Shown: positions 9,262-18,880 of the stretch, one piece after another
How positions within the stretch are numbered: the first letter of the stretch is position 1
Layout of the letters: each line of letters starts with the position of its first letter
NCBI RefSeq assembly: GCF_037126175.1
Contig: NZ_CP146986.1
Span: 3,376,501-3,440,500, forward strand
Source: Pseudomonas sp. RSB 5.4
GTDB taxonomy: Bacteria > Pseudomonadota > Gammaproteobacteria > Pseudomonadales > Pseudomonadaceae
Direction of reading: 5' to 3'
Length of the DNA: 64,000 nt
Program-made: the position numbers and the translations under genes
The notes under the pieces: generated by a model
Told to the model about the DNA's origin: nothing
The model's input: only the letters and a program-made list of their open reading frames with translations
Databases searched by the model: none

Positions 9262-11126
9262 CAGATATCCTCGATTTCATTCAGATTGCGCCCCGACAGA
9301 GCGGCTTTCACCGTCAGATCCATGCGGCGGGCAGCAAAAGCATCGGTCACTTGCGACAGACGCTTGGTCTGCTGCTCGATGGCATAACCATCGGTGCCTT
9401 TCATCAGTTCGGCCAGTTCCTGCATCTGCAGCTCGATGACCATGCGCTCCTCGGCGTCGAGCAAACGCTCGCCATCGGCCTCCAGAGCACCCTGTACCGC
9501 TTCGATCAGGCGCTGAGCATCGACTTGCTGCTCACGCAGGACGCGGGCGACCTTGTCGTCATTGGCGTGCTGGAACGAATCCTTGAGCATCTTGGCGATT
9601 TCGCCGTCGGTCAGGCCGTAGGACGGCTTGACCTGAATGCTCGCCTCAACACCCGAACCCAGTTCACGCGCCGAAACACTGAGCAGACCGTCGGCATCGA
9701 CCTGGAAGGTCACGCGAATCTTCGCCGCACCGGCCACCATCGCCGGAATGCCGCGCAGTTCGAAGCGCGCCAGGGAGCGGCAGTCGCTGATCAGCTCGCG
9801 TTCACCCTGCAGCACATGGATCGCCATGGCCGACTGGCCGTCTTTATAAGTGGTGAAGTCTTGAGCACGAGCGACCGGGATGGTGGTGTTGCGCGGAATC
9901 ACCTTCTCCATCAGCCCGCCCATGGTTTCCAGCCCAAGGGACAACGGAATCACGTCGAGCAGCAACAGTTCGCCGCCATCACGCTTGTTGCCAGCCAGCG
10001 TATCCGCCTGGATCGCGGCCCCGATGGCCACCACTTGATCCGGGTCGATTTCCGTCAATGGCTGACGACCGAAGGCTTCGGCAACGGCCTCGCGTACACG
10101 TGGAACGCGGGTCGAACCACCGACCATGACCACGGCATGCACGTCTTCCAGCTCGATACCGGAATCACGCACGGCGCGGCGGCAGGCTTTCAGGCTGCGC
10201 GCAACCATTGGCTCGATCAGTGCATCGAAGGCTTCGCGGGTCAGCTGCGCTTTCCAGTCACCGTAGGCGACTTCAACGCTGGCCGCATCGGTCAGGGCTT
10301 CTTTGGCCGCGCAGGCAGTTTGCAGCAGATTGCGTTGCGCACCCGGATCGAGATCGGCGGACAGACCGGCGCTCTCGATGATCCAGCCGGCAATCGCGTG
10401 ATCGAAGTCATCGCCGCCCAGGGCGCTGTCGCCGCCGGTGGCCAGCACTTCGAACACACCGCCAGTCAGACGCAGAATCGAAATATCGAACGTACCGCCG
10501 CCCAGGTCATAAATCGCCACCAGACCTTCGGCATGCTGATCCAGACCATAAGCCACGGCAGCCGCCGTCGGCTCGTTGAGCAGGCGCAGCACGTTCAGAC
10601 CGGCGAGTTTCGCCGCATCCTTGGTGGCCTGGCGCTGCGCATCGTCGAAATACGCCGGAACGGTGATCACCGCACCGACCAACTCGCCACCCAGGGTCGC
10701 TTCAGCACGCTGACGCAGGACCTTGAGGATATCGGCGGAGACTTCGACTGGGCTTTTCGGGCCTTGCACGGTGTCGATGAACGGCATGTGCGATTCGCCA
10801 CCGACGAAGCGGTATGGCAGTTGCTCGCCCAATTGCTTGACGTCGGACAGGCCACGACCCATCAGGCGTTTGACCGACAGCACAGTGTTCAAGGGATCGG
10901 AAGACGCGGCCAGTTTGGCCGACTCGCCAACCTCGACGCGGTCGGCGTGATAACGCACGGCGGACGGCAGGATGACCTGCCCGTCAGCGTCGGCCAGTGG
11001 TTCGGAAAGACCACTGCGCAACGCAGCGACCAGCGAATTGGTAGTGCCCAAGTCGATCCCCACAGCCAGACGACGCTGGTGCGGTTGAGGACTTTGGCCG
11101 GGTTCGGCGATCTGCAGTAGGGCCAT
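9261..11126 (-). CDS. hscA: Fe-S protein assembly chaperone HscA
   Basis: HscA is the specialised Hsp70 that, with HscB, releases clusters from IscU. The 621-residue product has the nucleotide-binding signatures [13 protein letters not shown] near residue 24, [14 protein letters not shown] near residue 205 and [17 protein letters not shown] near residue 344, followed by the substrate-binding domain. Length and order (hscB, hscA, fdx) fit the isc operon. It starts 51 bases after hscB. Confidence 0.98.
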   Translation of the reverse strand: MALLQIAEPGQSPQPHQRRLAVGIDLGTTNSLVAALRSGLSEPLADADGQVILPSAVRYHADRVEVGESAKLAASSDPLNTVLSVKRLMGRGLSDVKQLGEQLPYRFVGGESHMPFIDTVQGPKSPVEVSADILKVLRQRAEATLGGELVGAVITVPAYFDDAQRQATKDAAKLAGLNVLRLLNEPTAAAVAYGLDQHAEGLVAIYDLGGGTFDISILRLTGGVFEVLATGGDSALGGDDFDHAIAGWIIESAGLSADLDPGAQRNLLQTACAAKEALTDAASVEVAYGDWKAQLTREAFDALIEPMVARSLKACRRAVRDSGIELEDVHAVVMVGGSTRVPRVREAVAEAFGRQPLTEIDPDQVVAIGAAIQADTLAGNKRDGGELLLLDVIPLSLGLETMGGLMEKVIPRNTTIPVARAQDFTTYKDGQSAMAIHVLQGERELISDCRSLARFELRGIPAMVAGAAKIRVTFQVDADGLLSVSARELGSGVEASIQVKPSYGLTDGEIAKMLKDSFQHANDDKVARVLREQQVDAQRLIEAVQGALEADGERLLDAEERMVIELQMQELAELMKGTDGYAIEQQTKRLSQVTDAFAARRMDLTVKAALSGRNLNEIEDI

Positions 11127-11177
11127 CGTGATCAGGACTTATCTGTATATCAGGCGTGCGACCGGAGCGGCACTGGG

Positions 11178-11699
11178 TTAATCGTCGAGGCGCTCTTCTA
11201 ACTGGCGCACTTCGTAGGTGAGCTTGTCGAGGAACTGCATGCGCCGCATCAGGCGTTCGGCCTGTTCGCGTTGCGCTGCATCATCCCAACAGGCTGCGAA
11301 GCTTTCGTTCAACTGTTCCTGAGCCACTTTCAGGCGACGCTTGAATACCGCGACACCGTCGAGATCGGCGCTGTCCTGGAGGTCTTCGAGCTCTTCGCGC
11401 CACTGCATCTGCTGCAAAAGAAACTCGGGGTCATGGACCGTGACTTCCATCGGCACTTCATGCCCGCTGATGGTCAGCAGGTAGCGTGCACGCTGGGCAG
11501 GACTCTTGAGCGTCTGGTACGCGTCGTTGAGCCGCGCAGACTGCTCAAGCGCCGACCGCTGTTCGCGCTCGGAGGCGTCGGCAAAGCGATCAGGATGAAC
11601 ACCGCGCGCCAACTCACGGTAGCGCGTGGCCAACTGCTCGAGATCCAGGCGAAAGCTCGGTTGCAGCTCGAATAAAGCGAAATGACAAGGAATACCCAC
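11178..11699 (-). CDS. hscB: J-type co-chaperone HscB
   Basis: HscB is the J-domain partner that brings IscU to HscA. The J domain carries the HPD motif in [10 protein letters not shown], and the C-terminal three-helix domain binds IscU ([11 protein letters not shown]). The start is taken as the GTG at 11699, giving 173 residues beginning [12 protein letters not shown], the family's usual N-terminus and length. A GAGG about 6 bases upstream supports it. The open frame extends 13 codons further, but that would overlap iscA and has no family similarity. Confidence 0.95.
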   Translation of the reverse strand: MGIPCHFALFELQPSFRLDLEQLATRYRELARGVHPDRFADASEREQRSALEQSARLNDAYQTLKSPAQRARYLLTISGHEVPMEVTVHDPEFLLQQMQWREELEDLQDSADLDGVAVFKRRLKVAQEQLNESFAACWDDAAQREQAERLMRRMQFLDKLTYEVRQLEERLDD

Positions 11700-11707
11700 G
11701 ACAAGCC

Positions 11708-12031
11708 TCAGATGTTGAAGCTTTCGCCGCAGCCACATTCACCGCGAACGTTGGGATTGTTGAACTTGAAGCCTTCGTTCAACCCTTCCTTGACGAAATC
11801 GAGCTCGGTGCCGTCCAGGTAGGCCAGGCTTTTCGGGTCGATGATCACTTTCTCGCCGTGACTTTCGAACACCTGATCCTCGGCAACCACCTCGTCGACA
11901 AACTCCAGCACGTAGGCAAGGCCGGAACAGCCTGTGGTGCGAACACCCAGACGAATCCCTTCACCTTTGCCGCGCCCGTCGAGGGAGCGTCGCACGTGTC
12001 GAGCAGCCGCTTCTGTCATGCTGATAGCCAT
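11708..12031 (-). CDS. iscA: A-type Fe-S carrier IscA
   Basis: IscA carries iron or Fe-S clusters to client proteins. The 107-residue product has the three conserved cysteines, one in [10 protein letters not shown] near residue 35 and two in ECGCGESF near residues 99-101. Position between iscU and hscB is canonical, and the gap to hscB is 8 bases with the chosen GTG start. Confidence 0.98.
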   Translation of the reverse strand: MAISMTEAAARHVRRSLDGRGKGEGIRLGVRTTGCSGLAYVLEFVDEVVAEDQVFESHGEKVIIDPKSLAYLDGTELDFVKEGLNEGFKFNNPNVRGECGCGESFNI

Positions 12032-12059
12032 CGTTGACTCCTTACTCGTCGCGCAATGC

Positions 12060-12446
12060 TTAGATCAAGCCTTTCTTCTGCTTGTAGTCGCGAACAGCCG
12101 CTTTGATAGCGTCTTCAGCGAGTACCGAGCAGTGGATTTTCACTGGCGGCAGGGCCAGTTCTTCGGCCAGCTGAGTGTTCTTGATGGTCTCGGCCTCGTC
12201 CAGCGTCTTGCCCTTCATCCACTCGGTGGCCAGGGAGCTGGAAGCGATTGCCGAACCGCAGCCGTAGGTCTTGAACTTGGCGTCTTCGATAACGCCCTGA
12301 TCGTTGACCTTGATCTGCAGACGCATCACGTCGCCGCACGCCGGAGCGCCGACCATGCCGGTGCCGACATCCGGGTCTTCCGCGTTCATCTTGCCGACGT
12401 TGCGCGGGTTTTCGTAGTGGTCGATGACCTTTTCGCTGTAAGCCAT
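12060..12446 (-). CDS. iscU: Fe-S cluster scaffold IscU
   Basis: IscU is the scaffold on which 2Fe-2S and 4Fe-4S clusters are built. The 128-residue protein has the three ligand cysteines in [16 protein letters not shown] and HCSVLAEDA, with the conserved Asp after the first. The LPPVK motif recognised by HscA is present near residue 99. The short gap to iscS (83 bases) is usual. Confidence 0.99.
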   Translation of the reverse strand: MAYSEKVIDHYENPRNVGKMNAEDPDVGTGMVGAPACGDVMRLQIKVNDQGVIEDAKFKTYGCGSAIASSSLATEWMKGKTLDEAETIKNTQLAEELALPPVKIHCSVLAEDAIKAAVRDYKQKKGLI

Positions 12447-12529
12447 GGTGCTTAATCCTCACTCATCAGAGAGTCGCTCTTTAAGCCCTGCAACCTGGGG
12501 TCGCAGGGCCGGTTCGCGGCGACTTGAAA

Positions 12530-13744
12530 TCAGTGTGCCGCCCACTCGATTTTCGAAATGTCGACACCGTCTTTGTACATGTCCCACAGCGGCGACAGAG
12601 CGCGCAGCTTGGTAACGGCCTCGCAGACTTTCTGCGCGGCGTAGTCGATTTCTTCTTCGGTGGTGAAACGGCCGAAGGTGAAACGGATCGAGCTGTGTGC
12701 CAGTTCGTCGTTGCGGCCCAAGGCGCGCAGTACGTACGAAGGCTCCAGGGACGCCGAGGTGCAGGCCGAACCGGACGATACCGCCAGATCCTTGAGCGCC
12801 ATGATCAGCGACTCGCCTTCAACGTAGTTGAAGCTCAGGTTCAGGTTGTGCGGAACGCGGGCGGTCAGGCTGCCGTTGACGTACAGCTCTTCCAGGTGCT
12901 CGACCTGCTTGAAGAAACGATCGCTCAGGGCCTTGATGCGTACGTTTTCGGCAGCCATGTCTTCCTTGGCTACGCGGAAGGCTTCACCCATGCCGACGAT
13001 CTGGTGGGTCGCCAGAGTGCCGGAACGCATGCCACGTTCGTGACCGCCGCCGTGCATGGTCGCTTCGATGCGCACACGCGGCTTGCGGCTGACGTACAGG
13101 GCGCCGATGCCTTTAGGGCCGTAGGTTTTGTGGGCGGAGAACGACATCATGTCGACTTTCAGCTTCTGCAGATCGATCTCGACCTTGCCGGTGGACTGAG
13201 CCGCGTCAACATGCAGCAGAACGCCCTTGGAGCGGGTCAGTTCGCCGATGGCAGCGATGTCGTTGATGGTGCCGATTTCGTTGTTCACGTGCATTACCGA
13301 CACCAGAATGGTGTCTTCGCGCAGTGCCGCTTCGATCATCGCCGGGGTGATCAGACCGTCTTCGGTCGGCTCGAGGTAGGTCACTTCGAAACCTTCACGC
13401 TCCAGTTGGCGCATGGTGTCGAGAACAGCCTTGTGTTCGATCTTGCTGGTGATCAGGTGCTTGCCTTTGGAGCCATAGAAATGCGCCGCACCCTTGATTG
13501 CCAGGTTGTCGGATTCGGTGGCGCCGGACGTCCAGACGATTTCGCGCGGGTCGGCGTTGACCAGATCGGCCACCTGACGACGGGCATTTTCGACGGACTC
13601 TTCAGCTTTCCAGCCGAACACGTGGGAACGGGACGCCGGGTTACCGAAGTTTCCGTCGACCAGCAGGCATTCACTCATCTTTTGCGCAACGCGCGGATCG
13701 ACCGGGGTGGTCGCAGAGTAATCAAGGTAAATCGGCAATTTCAT
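12530..13744 (-). CDS. iscS: Cysteine desulfurase IscS
   Basis: IscS is the PLP enzyme that converts cysteine to alanine and supplies sulfur as a persulfide for cluster assembly and tRNA thiolation. The 404-residue product matches the E. coli length. The PLP lysine is in [12 protein letters not shown] near residue 206, and the mobile-loop catalytic cysteine is in [17 protein letters not shown] near residue 328. It follows iscR by 47 bases. Confidence 0.99.
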   Translation of the reverse strand: MKLPIYLDYSATTPVDPRVAQKMSECLLVDGNFGNPASRSHVFGWKAEESVENARRQVADLVNADPREIVWTSGATESDNLAIKGAAHFYGSKGKHLITSKIEHKAVLDTMRQLEREGFEVTYLEPTEDGLITPAMIEAALREDTILVSVMHVNNEIGTINDIAAIGELTRSKGVLLHVDAAQSTGKVEIDLQKLKVDMMSFSAHKTYGPKGIGALYVSRKPRVRIEATMHGGGHERGMRSGTLATHQIVGMGEAFRVAKEDMAAENVRIKALSDRFFKQVEHLEELYVNGSLTARVPHNLNLSFNYVEGESLIMALKDLAVSSGSACTSASLEPSYVLRALGRNDELAHSSIRFTFGRFTTEEEIDYAAQKVCEAVTKLRALSPLWDMYKDGVDISKIEWAAH

Positions 13745-13791
13745 GGACTATCTCCTAAATCAGGGCTGGCGTTCCGCTAGCTCTTCGGCTG

Positions 13792-14283
13792 TCATTCGAC
13801 GGCGGACGCTTCAATCTTGTCCAGGCGTGGCGCCTTGCTGTTGCAACGACGCTGGTCCTGACGCTGGGCTACTTCTTGCACCTCACGGCGAGTCACAAGA
13901 TCAGCCAAGCTGATACCACTTAGAAATTCGTGAATCTGCAGGCTCAGATCGCACCACAGGTGATGAGTCAGGCAGGTGTCGCCGGAATGGCAATCGCCCT
14001 GGCCCTGGCACTTTGTAGCGTCGACCGATTCGTTGACCGCATCGATCACCTGAGCCACCTGGATGCCCTGCATGTCGCGCGAAAGCTGATAACCACCGCC
14101 TGGACCGCGAACACTGGAAACCAGGTTACTGCGGCGCAGCTTGGCGAAAAGCTGTTCGAGATAGGACAGGGAGATGCCTTGGCGCTCGGAGATATCGGCC
14201 AGGGACACCGGCCCGTGCTGCGCGTGCAACGCCAGGTCAAGCATGGCGGTCACGGCGTATCGGCCTTTTGTAGTCAGTCGCAT
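13792..14283 (-). CDS. iscR: Iron-sulfur cluster assembly regulator IscR
   Basis: IscR is an Rrf2-family repressor that senses Fe-S status through a 2Fe-2S cluster and represses its own isc operon when clusters are plentiful. With the ATG at 14283 the protein has 163 residues and the cluster ligands fall at Cys92, Cys98, Cys104 with His107 available, the same numbering as E. coli IscR. A TTG two codons upstream is possible but not needed. The N-terminal winged helix contains [21 protein letters not shown] type-1-like IscR site overlaps its promoter. Confidence 0.98.
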   Translation of the reverse strand: MRLTTKGRYAVTAMLDLALHAQHGPVSLADISERQGISLSYLEQLFAKLRRSNLVSSVRGPGGGYQLSRDMQGIQVAQVIDAVNESVDATKCQGQGDCHSGDTCLTHHLWCDLSLQIHEFLSGISLADLVTRREVQEVAQRQDQRRCNSKAPRLDKIEASAVE

Positions 14284-14315
14284 GGACAATTACCACGGAG
14301 TTCGGAATGGGCGGG

Positions 14316-14348
14316 AGTATGCAATTCCCGAGCATTTAAGTCAACTAT
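14316..14348 (-). promoter_or_regulatory. iscR promoter with overlapping type-1-like IscR binding site
   Basis: On the minus strand there is TTGACT (14344 to 14339), a 17-base spacer, and CATACT (14321 to 14316), a good sigma-70 promoter. The 25 bases at 14324-14348 fit the E. coli type 1 IscR consensus closely in the upstream half (ATAGTTGACT) and partly in the downstream half (TCGGGAAT). The overlap with the -35 box would suit repression by holo-IscR. Confidence 0.75.
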
Positions 14349-14442
14349 AAGACCTAGTGCTTTAGTCGGGTTTACCCGCAAAAGAGCGCGCGCATCATAG
14401 CAAAGGCTGGCGGCGTACAGCCAGCGGTACCGCGTTATCGTT

Positions 14443-14507
14443 CTTCGCGAGCAAGCCCGCTCCCACAGGGGATGCATTCCAATGTGGGAGCGAGCCTGCT
14501 CGCGAAA
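14443..14507. repeat. REP pair (BIME), inverted
   Basis: REP units at 14443-14467 and 14483-14507 are inverted with a 15-base spacer. They lie between iscR and cysE, directly after the cysE stop, where they could form a large hairpin. Confidence 0.85.
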
Positions 14508-14521
14508 CGCAGCGCTGCGGT

Positions 14522-15301
14522 TCAGCCGGCTTTGGATTCGTCTTTGCCCTTCACACAGGCAAAGTCCTCTTCGCGCAGTTCAGGCAGATCTTTCGCACAG
14601 TAATTACTGCCCAGATCCTTCAGCGCGCCGCACATCCCTTCCAGCCGCCCATCCACCGCTTGCAGGTGATCGAGCAACTGACCGATGGCACGGGCCACCG
14701 GATCGGGCATGTCTTCGCTGACACCATAAGCATCGAAGCCGATCTTCTCAGCCATCGCCTTGCGCTTGGCGTCCTGCTCTTCATCGGATTTGACGATGAT
14801 CCGCCCCGGAATCCCCACCACTGTGGCGCCCGGCGGCACTTCCTTGGTGACCACTGCGTTGGAGCCGACTTTGGCGCCAGCCCCTACCGTGAACGGCCCG
14901 AGCACTTTGGCGCCAGCACCCACCACCACGCCATCACCCAGCGTCGGGTGGCGCTTGCCCTTGTTCCAACTGGTACCACCGAGGGTTACGCCCTGATAAA
15001 TGGTCACGTCATCGCCGATCTCGGCGGTTTCACCAATGACGATGCCCATGCCGTGATCGATAAAGAAACGCCGACCGACCTTGGCCCCCGGATGAATCTC
15101 GATCCCGGTCAGCCAGCGACCGAAGTTAGACACCAGTCGCGCCAGCCATTTCAGCTCGTTGCGCCACAGCATGCCGGCCAACCGGTGAATCCAGATCGCA
15201 TGCATGCCGGGATAGCAGGTCAGGACTTCAAAAGCGTTACGCGCCGCCGGGTCTCGATGGAATACGCTTTGGATATCTTCACGCAAACGCTCAAACATCA
15301 T
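14522..15301 (-). CDS. cysE: Serine O-acetyltransferase
   Basis: CysE acetylates serine with acetyl-CoA, the first committed step of cysteine synthesis, and so feeds the substrate of IscS. The 259-residue protein has the N-terminal helical part ([20 protein letters not shown]) and the left-handed beta-helix of hexapeptide repeats, with the conserved [21 protein letters not shown]. The ATG directly follows the trmJ stop. The trmJ-cysE-iscR order is conserved in Pseudomonas. Confidence 0.97.
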   Translation of the reverse strand: MMFERLREDIQSVFHRDPAARNAFEVLTCYPGMHAIWIHRLAGMLWRNELKWLARLVSNFGRWLTGIEIHPGAKVGRRFFIDHGMGIVIGETAEIGDDVTIYQGVTLGGTSWNKGKRHPTLGDGVVVGAGAKVLGPFTVGAGAKVGSNAVVTKEVPPGATVVGIPGRIIVKSDEEQDAKRKAMAEKIGFDAYGVSEDMPDPVARAIGQLLDHLQAVDGRLEGMCGALKDLGSNYCAKDLPELREEDFACVKGKDESKAG

Positions 15302-16072
15302 TCAGTCCTTCCGCTTAAGAAGCTCACCACGGGCCGCTTTTTGGGTTTCCGTGAGAATGCCACGCAAAATATTCATTTCCGCCCGGCTGACCGAGCTGCG
15401 TCCGTACAAGCGGCGCAGGCGCGCCATCAAGTGCCGTGGTTTTTCCGGATCGAGAAATTCGATGGCGACCAGCGTCTGCTCCAGATGCTCATAAAAACGC
15501 TCCAGCTCATCCATGGTCGCGAGCTCGGCACTTTTCACCGAGGCCACTTCTTCTTTCTCGATCTTGGTCGGCTGCCCTTGAGCAGCCAGCCAGGCCATGC
15601 GCACTTCATAGCTCAACACCTGCACCGCCGCCCCGAGGTTCAGCGAGCTGAACCCAGGATCGGAAGGGATGTGCACGTGAAAGTGACATCGCTGCAGCTC
15701 CTCGTTGGTCAGGCCGGAGTCTTCACGACCGAATACCAACGCGATTTCCGCGCCCTGCCCCGCCTCTTCGACCACTTTGCTCCCGCATTCGCGCGGATCG
15801 AGCAATGGCCAGGGAATGCGCCGGTCACGGGCGCTGGTGCCGAGCACCAGATTGCAGCCGACCAGGGCGTCTTCCAGGGTGGCGACGACTTGAGCATTTT
15901 CAAGGATATCCCCGGCACCGGAAGCTCGAGCATCGGCTTCGTGGTGCGGAAACAACCGCGGTTCGACCAGCACCAGCCGCGACAGACCCATGTTTTTCAT
16001 GGCGCGCGCGGCCCCGCCGATGTTGCCGGGGTGGCTGGTATTGACCAGGACGACACGAATGTTCTGCAGCAA
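15302..16072 (-). CDS. trmJ: tRNA (cytidine/uridine-32-2'-O)-methyltransferase TrmJ
   Basis: TrmJ is a SPOUT-class enzyme that methylates the 2'-OH at position 32 of tRNAs. The 256-residue product has the knot motifs NTSHPGNIGGAARAMKNMGL near the N-terminus, LVFGREDSGLTNEEL and the C-terminal knot SDPGFSSLNLGAAVQVLSYE. The start is not ATG: the best candidates are TTG at 16072 or the next codon CTG, giving MLQNIRVVLVN. There is no strong Shine-Dalgarno sequence. It is divergent from suhB. Confidence 0.94.
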   Translation of the reverse strand: MLQNIRVVLVNTSHPGNIGGAARAMKNMGLSRLVLVEPRLFPHHEADARASGAGDILENAQVVATLEDALVGCNLVLGTSARDRRIPWPLLDPRECGSKVVEEAGQGAEIALVFGREDSGLTNEELQRCHFHVHIPSDPGFSSLNLGAAVQVLSYEVRMAWLAAQGQPTKIEKEEVASVKSAELATMDELERFYEHLEQTLVAIEFLDPEKPRHLMARLRRLYGRSSVSRAEMNILRGILTETQKAARGELLKRKD

Positions 16073-16152
16073 GGGAGGCGCTCTCGGACACAGGAAAGGG
16101 GTGCAAATCTTACAGAACAGCCTACCGTTAAGCTATGAAAGCGAACAGCGAC

Positions 16153-16181
16153 CTTCACCTGAAGAAAAGTTCTGATAGAAT
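16153..16181 (+). promoter_or_regulatory. Likely suhB promoter
   Basis: CTTCAC at 16153-16158, a 17-base spacer and TAGAAT at 16176-16181 lie 37 bases before the suhB start in the trmJ-suhB divergent gap. This is a moderate sigma-70 match. Confidence 0.5.
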
Positions 16182-16217
16182 GCGCGGCTTTCTTTAACAA
16201 CCTTAGGTGACACATCC

Positions 16218-17036
16218 ATGCAGCCCATGCTGAATATCGCGCTGCGCGCCGCCCGCAGCGCCAGTGAACTGATCTTCCGCTCCATCGAGCGCCTGGATAC
16301 CATCAAGGTCGACGAAAAAGACGCCAAGGATTATGTATCCGAGGTCGATCGCGCCGCCGAACAGAAAATCATCGATGCTCTGCGCAAGGCTTACCCGAAT
16401 CACTCGATCCAGGGTGAAGAAACCGGCATGCACGTCGGTAACGGCATCGAAGGCGAAGAGTACCTGTGGATCATCGACCCACTGGACGGCACCACCAACT
16501 TCCTGCGTGGCATTCCTCACTTCGCTGTCAGCATTGCCTGCAAATACCGTGGTCGCCTGGAGCACGCAGTGGTTCTGGACCCGGTTCGCCAGGAAGAATT
16601 CACCGCCAGCCGTGGTCGCGGCGCTCAACTGAACGGTCGTCGTCTGCGCGTCAGCGGTCGCACCAGCCTCGACGGCGCTCTGCTGGGCACTGGCTTCCCG
16701 TTCCGTGACGACCAGATGGACAACCTCGACAACTACCTGGGCATGTTCCGCGCCCTGGTTGGCCAGACTGCCGGCATCCGCCGCGCCGGCTCCGCCAGCC
16801 TGGACCTGGCCTACGTGGCTGCCGGTCGTTTCGACGCGTTCTGGGAGTCGGGCCTGTCCGAGTGGGACATGGCTGCAGGCGCCCTGCTGATTCAAGAAGC
16901 TGGTGGCCTGGTGAGCGACTTCACCGGCGGTCACGATTTCCTTGAAAAAGGCCACATCGTTGCCGGCAACACCAAATGCTTCAAGGCAGTCCTGACGGCG
17001 ATCCAGCCGCACCTGCCGGCTTCGCTGAAGCGCTAA
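16218..17036 (+). CDS. suhB: Inositol-1-monophosphatase SuhB
   Basis: SuhB hydrolyses inositol monophosphates and in E. coli is also a factor of rRNA antitermination complexes. The 272-residue protein has the metal-binding motif DPLDGTTNF near residue 88 and the second signature WDMAAGALLIQEAGG near residue 215, plus the upstream QGEETG metal ligand region. It is monocistronic, with a strong terminator 16 bases after its stop. Confidence 0.97.
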   Translation: MQPMLNIALRAARSASELIFRSIERLDTIKVDEKDAKDYVSEVDRAAEQKIIDALRKAYPNHSIQGEETGMHVGNGIEGEEYLWIIDPLDGTTNFLRGIPHFAVSIACKYRGRLEHAVVLDPVRQEEFTASRGRGAQLNGRRLRVSGRTSLDGALLGTGFPFRDDQMDNLDNYLGMFRALVGQTAGIRRAGSASLDLAYVAAGRFDAFWESGLSEWDMAAGALLIQEAGGLVSDFTGGHDFLEKGHIVAGNTKCFKAVLTAIQPHLPASLKR

Positions 17037-17052
17037 TCTTCCGGCGAAACGC

Positions 17053-17080
17053 AAAAAGCACCCTTCGGGGTGCTTTTTTT
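17053..17080 (+). terminator. suhB rho-independent terminator
   Basis: Stem GCACCC/GGGTGC with loop TTCG, preceded by A5 and followed by seven T's. The same stem recurs at 17247-17262 facing the other way. Confidence 0.93.
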
Positions 17081-17113
17081 ATGCCTGCGATTTCAGCGTC
17101 CACTCGAATCCAC

Positions 17114-17203
17114 TGTGGGAGCGGGCTTGCTCGCGAAGGCGGCACGTCAGCCAACATCAGTTCTGGATGGTAGACCGCTTTCGCGAGCAAGCCCGCTCCC
17201 ACA
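17114..17203. repeat. REP pair (BIME), inverted
   Basis: REP units at 17114-17139 and 17179-17203 face each other across about 39 bases. They are placed between the two convergent terminators of suhB and the glycine-zipper gene. Confidence 0.85.
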
Positions 17204-17240
17204 TTGGGATTGCGGTGATCTGACGCTGAATCGCGCGCAC

Positions 17241-17269
17241 AAAAAAGCACCCCGAAGGGTGCTTCTTTT
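17241..17269 (-). terminator. Terminator of the glycine-zipper protein gene
   Basis: Stem GCACCC/GGGTGC around loop CGAA or its complement, with a six-base A run on the plus strand that gives a T tract on the minus strand. Confidence 0.9.
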
Positions 17270-17285
17270 CAAAACGATCAGACCG

Positions 17286-17834
17286 TTATTGACCCGGCTG
17301 ATTCTGCGACAGAATCAGCTTGCCTTCCTTGTCGACCGGAATCTGGCTGCCCGGATCGCGATCCATCCGCACTTTGCCTTCCTTGCCATCCAGCGAATAA
17401 CGCACGTCGTAACCGACAACCTTGTCACTGATGTCATTCACGGTGTTACAGCGAGTCTGGGTGGTCGTGTAGGTGTCGCGGTTCTGCATGCCTTCCTGCA
17501 CCTTGTTACCGGCATAACCGCCACCGACCGCACCAGCAACGGTGGCAAGCTTCTTACCGTTACCGCCGCCGACCATGTTACCCAACAGGCCACCACCGAC
17601 CGCACCGAGCACCGTACCCACGATCTGGTGCTGATCCTGAACCGGTTTCTGCCGGGTTACTGCCACATCCTTGCACACTTCACGTGGAGTCTTGATCTGT
17701 GTCTTGACCGGTTCTACGGCCAGCACTTGCGCATACTCAGGGCCGCTTTTAACCAGGCTGTAGGTGGCAACAGCACCCCCGGCAGTCACACCGACAGCAC
17801 CCAATACCGCACCAACCAGCAACGACTTGTTCAC
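17286..17834 (-). CDS. Glycine-zipper 2TM domain envelope protein
   Basis: The 182-residue product starts at GTG 17834, five bases after an AGGAGG (the stretch between reads TTCAT). Residues 1-25 form a hydrophobic N-terminal segment. Residues about 75-112 hold the glycine zipper, IVGTVLGAVGGGLLGNMVGG followed by AGAVGGGYAGNKVQ, as in the SlyB/Rick_17kDa outer-membrane antigen families. The C-terminal part has two cysteines in ETRC-type context (QTRCNTVNDI). No lipobox is visible, so it may be anchored by its N-terminal helix. Role unknown; such proteins usually affect envelope integrity. It has its own terminator. Confidence 0.85.
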   Translation of the reverse strand: MNKSLLVGAVLGAVGVTAGGAVATYSLVKSGPEYAQVLAVEPVKTQIKTPREVCKDVAVTRQKPVQDQHQIVGTVLGAVGGGLLGNMVGGGNGKKLATVAGAVGGGYAGNKVQEGMQNRDTYTTTQTRCNTVNDISDKVVGYDVRYSLDGKEGKVRMDRDPGSQIPVDKEGKLILSQNQPGQ

Positions 17835-17894
17835 ATGAACCTCCTGACCATCACATGCGGGACGCGTCCCGCGCTTCTCCCAGCCTTGGAGCAT

Positions 17895-17926
17895 AAAAAA
17901 AGGCGCGAGTTCAACTCGCGCCTTTT
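17895..17926 (-). terminator. secF terminator
   Basis: A 10-bp stem AGGCGCGAGT/ACTCGCGCCT with a 3-base loop and a run of seven A's on the plus strand, giving a T tract on the minus strand downstream of secF. Confidence 0.92.
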
Positions 17927-17956
17927 CTGGGCTGACAGCCGGAGAAGCGATGGCCG

Positions 17957-18871
17957 TTATGGACGGTCGTCGACTTCTTTCTCGGTGTTGGCCGGAGGAA
18001 TCAGATCCTCGGTGCTCAGGTTCAGCCAGATCAGCACCACGTTCGCGATGTAGATCGACGAGTAGGTACCCGCCAGAACACCGATGAACAGGGCAATGGA
18101 GAAGCCGAACAGGTTGTCGCCACCGAAGAACAGCAGCGCAGCGATCGCCAGCAAGGTGGAGATCGACGTTGCCATGGTCCGCAGCAGGGTCTGAGTGGTC
18201 GAGATGTTGATGTTCTCGATCAGCGAAGCCTTGCGCAGCACACGGAAGTTCTCACGAACCCGGTCGAACACGACGATGGTGTCGTTCAGCGAGTAACCGA
18301 TGATCGCCAGTACCGCCGCCAGCACCGTCAGATCGAAGGTGATCTGGAAGAACGACAGGATACCGACAGTCACGATCACGTCGTGAATCAGCGAAACGAT
18401 CGCGCCGACCGCGAATTTCCACTGAAAGCGGAAAGCCAGGTAGATCAGGATGCCGCCGAGCGCCAGCAGCATGCCGAGGCCGCCCTGGTCGCGCAGTTCT
18501 TCACCGACCTGCGGGCCGACGAACTCGACACGCTTGACCGTCGCCGGGTTGTCGCCGCCGACCTTCTGCAAGGCCTCGGCTACCTGATGACCCAACTGCG
18601 GGTCTTCGCCTGGCATACGTACGAGCAAGTCGGTGGTCGCACCAAAGCTCTGCACGATGGCTTCGTGATAACCGGAAGTCACCAGCTCTTCACGCACCTT
18701 GGTGACATCGGCCGGACGCTCGTAGGTCAGCTCGATGAGCGTACCGCCGGTGAAGTCCAGGCCCCAGTTCATGCCCTTGTGGACGACGCTGAAAATAGCC
18801 AGCAACGTGAGAAACACTGTGACGCCGAACGCGAAGTTGCGAACGCCCATGAAGTTGATTGTACGTAACAT
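17957..18871 (-). CDS. secF: Protein translocase subunit SecF
   Basis: SecF joins SecD in the proton-driven complex that pulls proteins through SecYEG to the periplasm. The 304-residue protein has six transmembrane helices, a first periplasmic domain starting LDFTGGTLIELTYE, and the TM5-TM6 signature IIGYSLNDTIVVFDRVRENF near residue 200. It follows secD by 9 bases. Confidence 0.98.
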   Translation of the reverse strand: MLRTINFMGVRNFAFGVTVFLTLLAIFSVVHKGMNWGLDFTGGTLIELTYERPADVTKVREELVTSGYHEAIVQSFGATTDLLVRMPGEDPQLGHQVAEALQKVGGDNPATVKRVEFVGPQVGEELRDQGGLGMLLALGGILIYLAFRFQWKFAVGAIVSLIHDVIVTVGILSFFQITFDLTVLAAVLAIIGYSLNDTIVVFDRVRENFRVLRKASLIENINISTTQTLLRTMATSISTLLAIAALLFFGGDNLFGFSIALFIGVLAGTYSSIYIANVVLIWLNLSTEDLIPPANTEKEVDDRP

Positions 18872-18880
18872 GGCAGCCCC

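Noticed and set aside
9351..11120. A 589-codon open frame antisense to hscA
   Set aside because: Explained by codon bias of hscA; no known motif.
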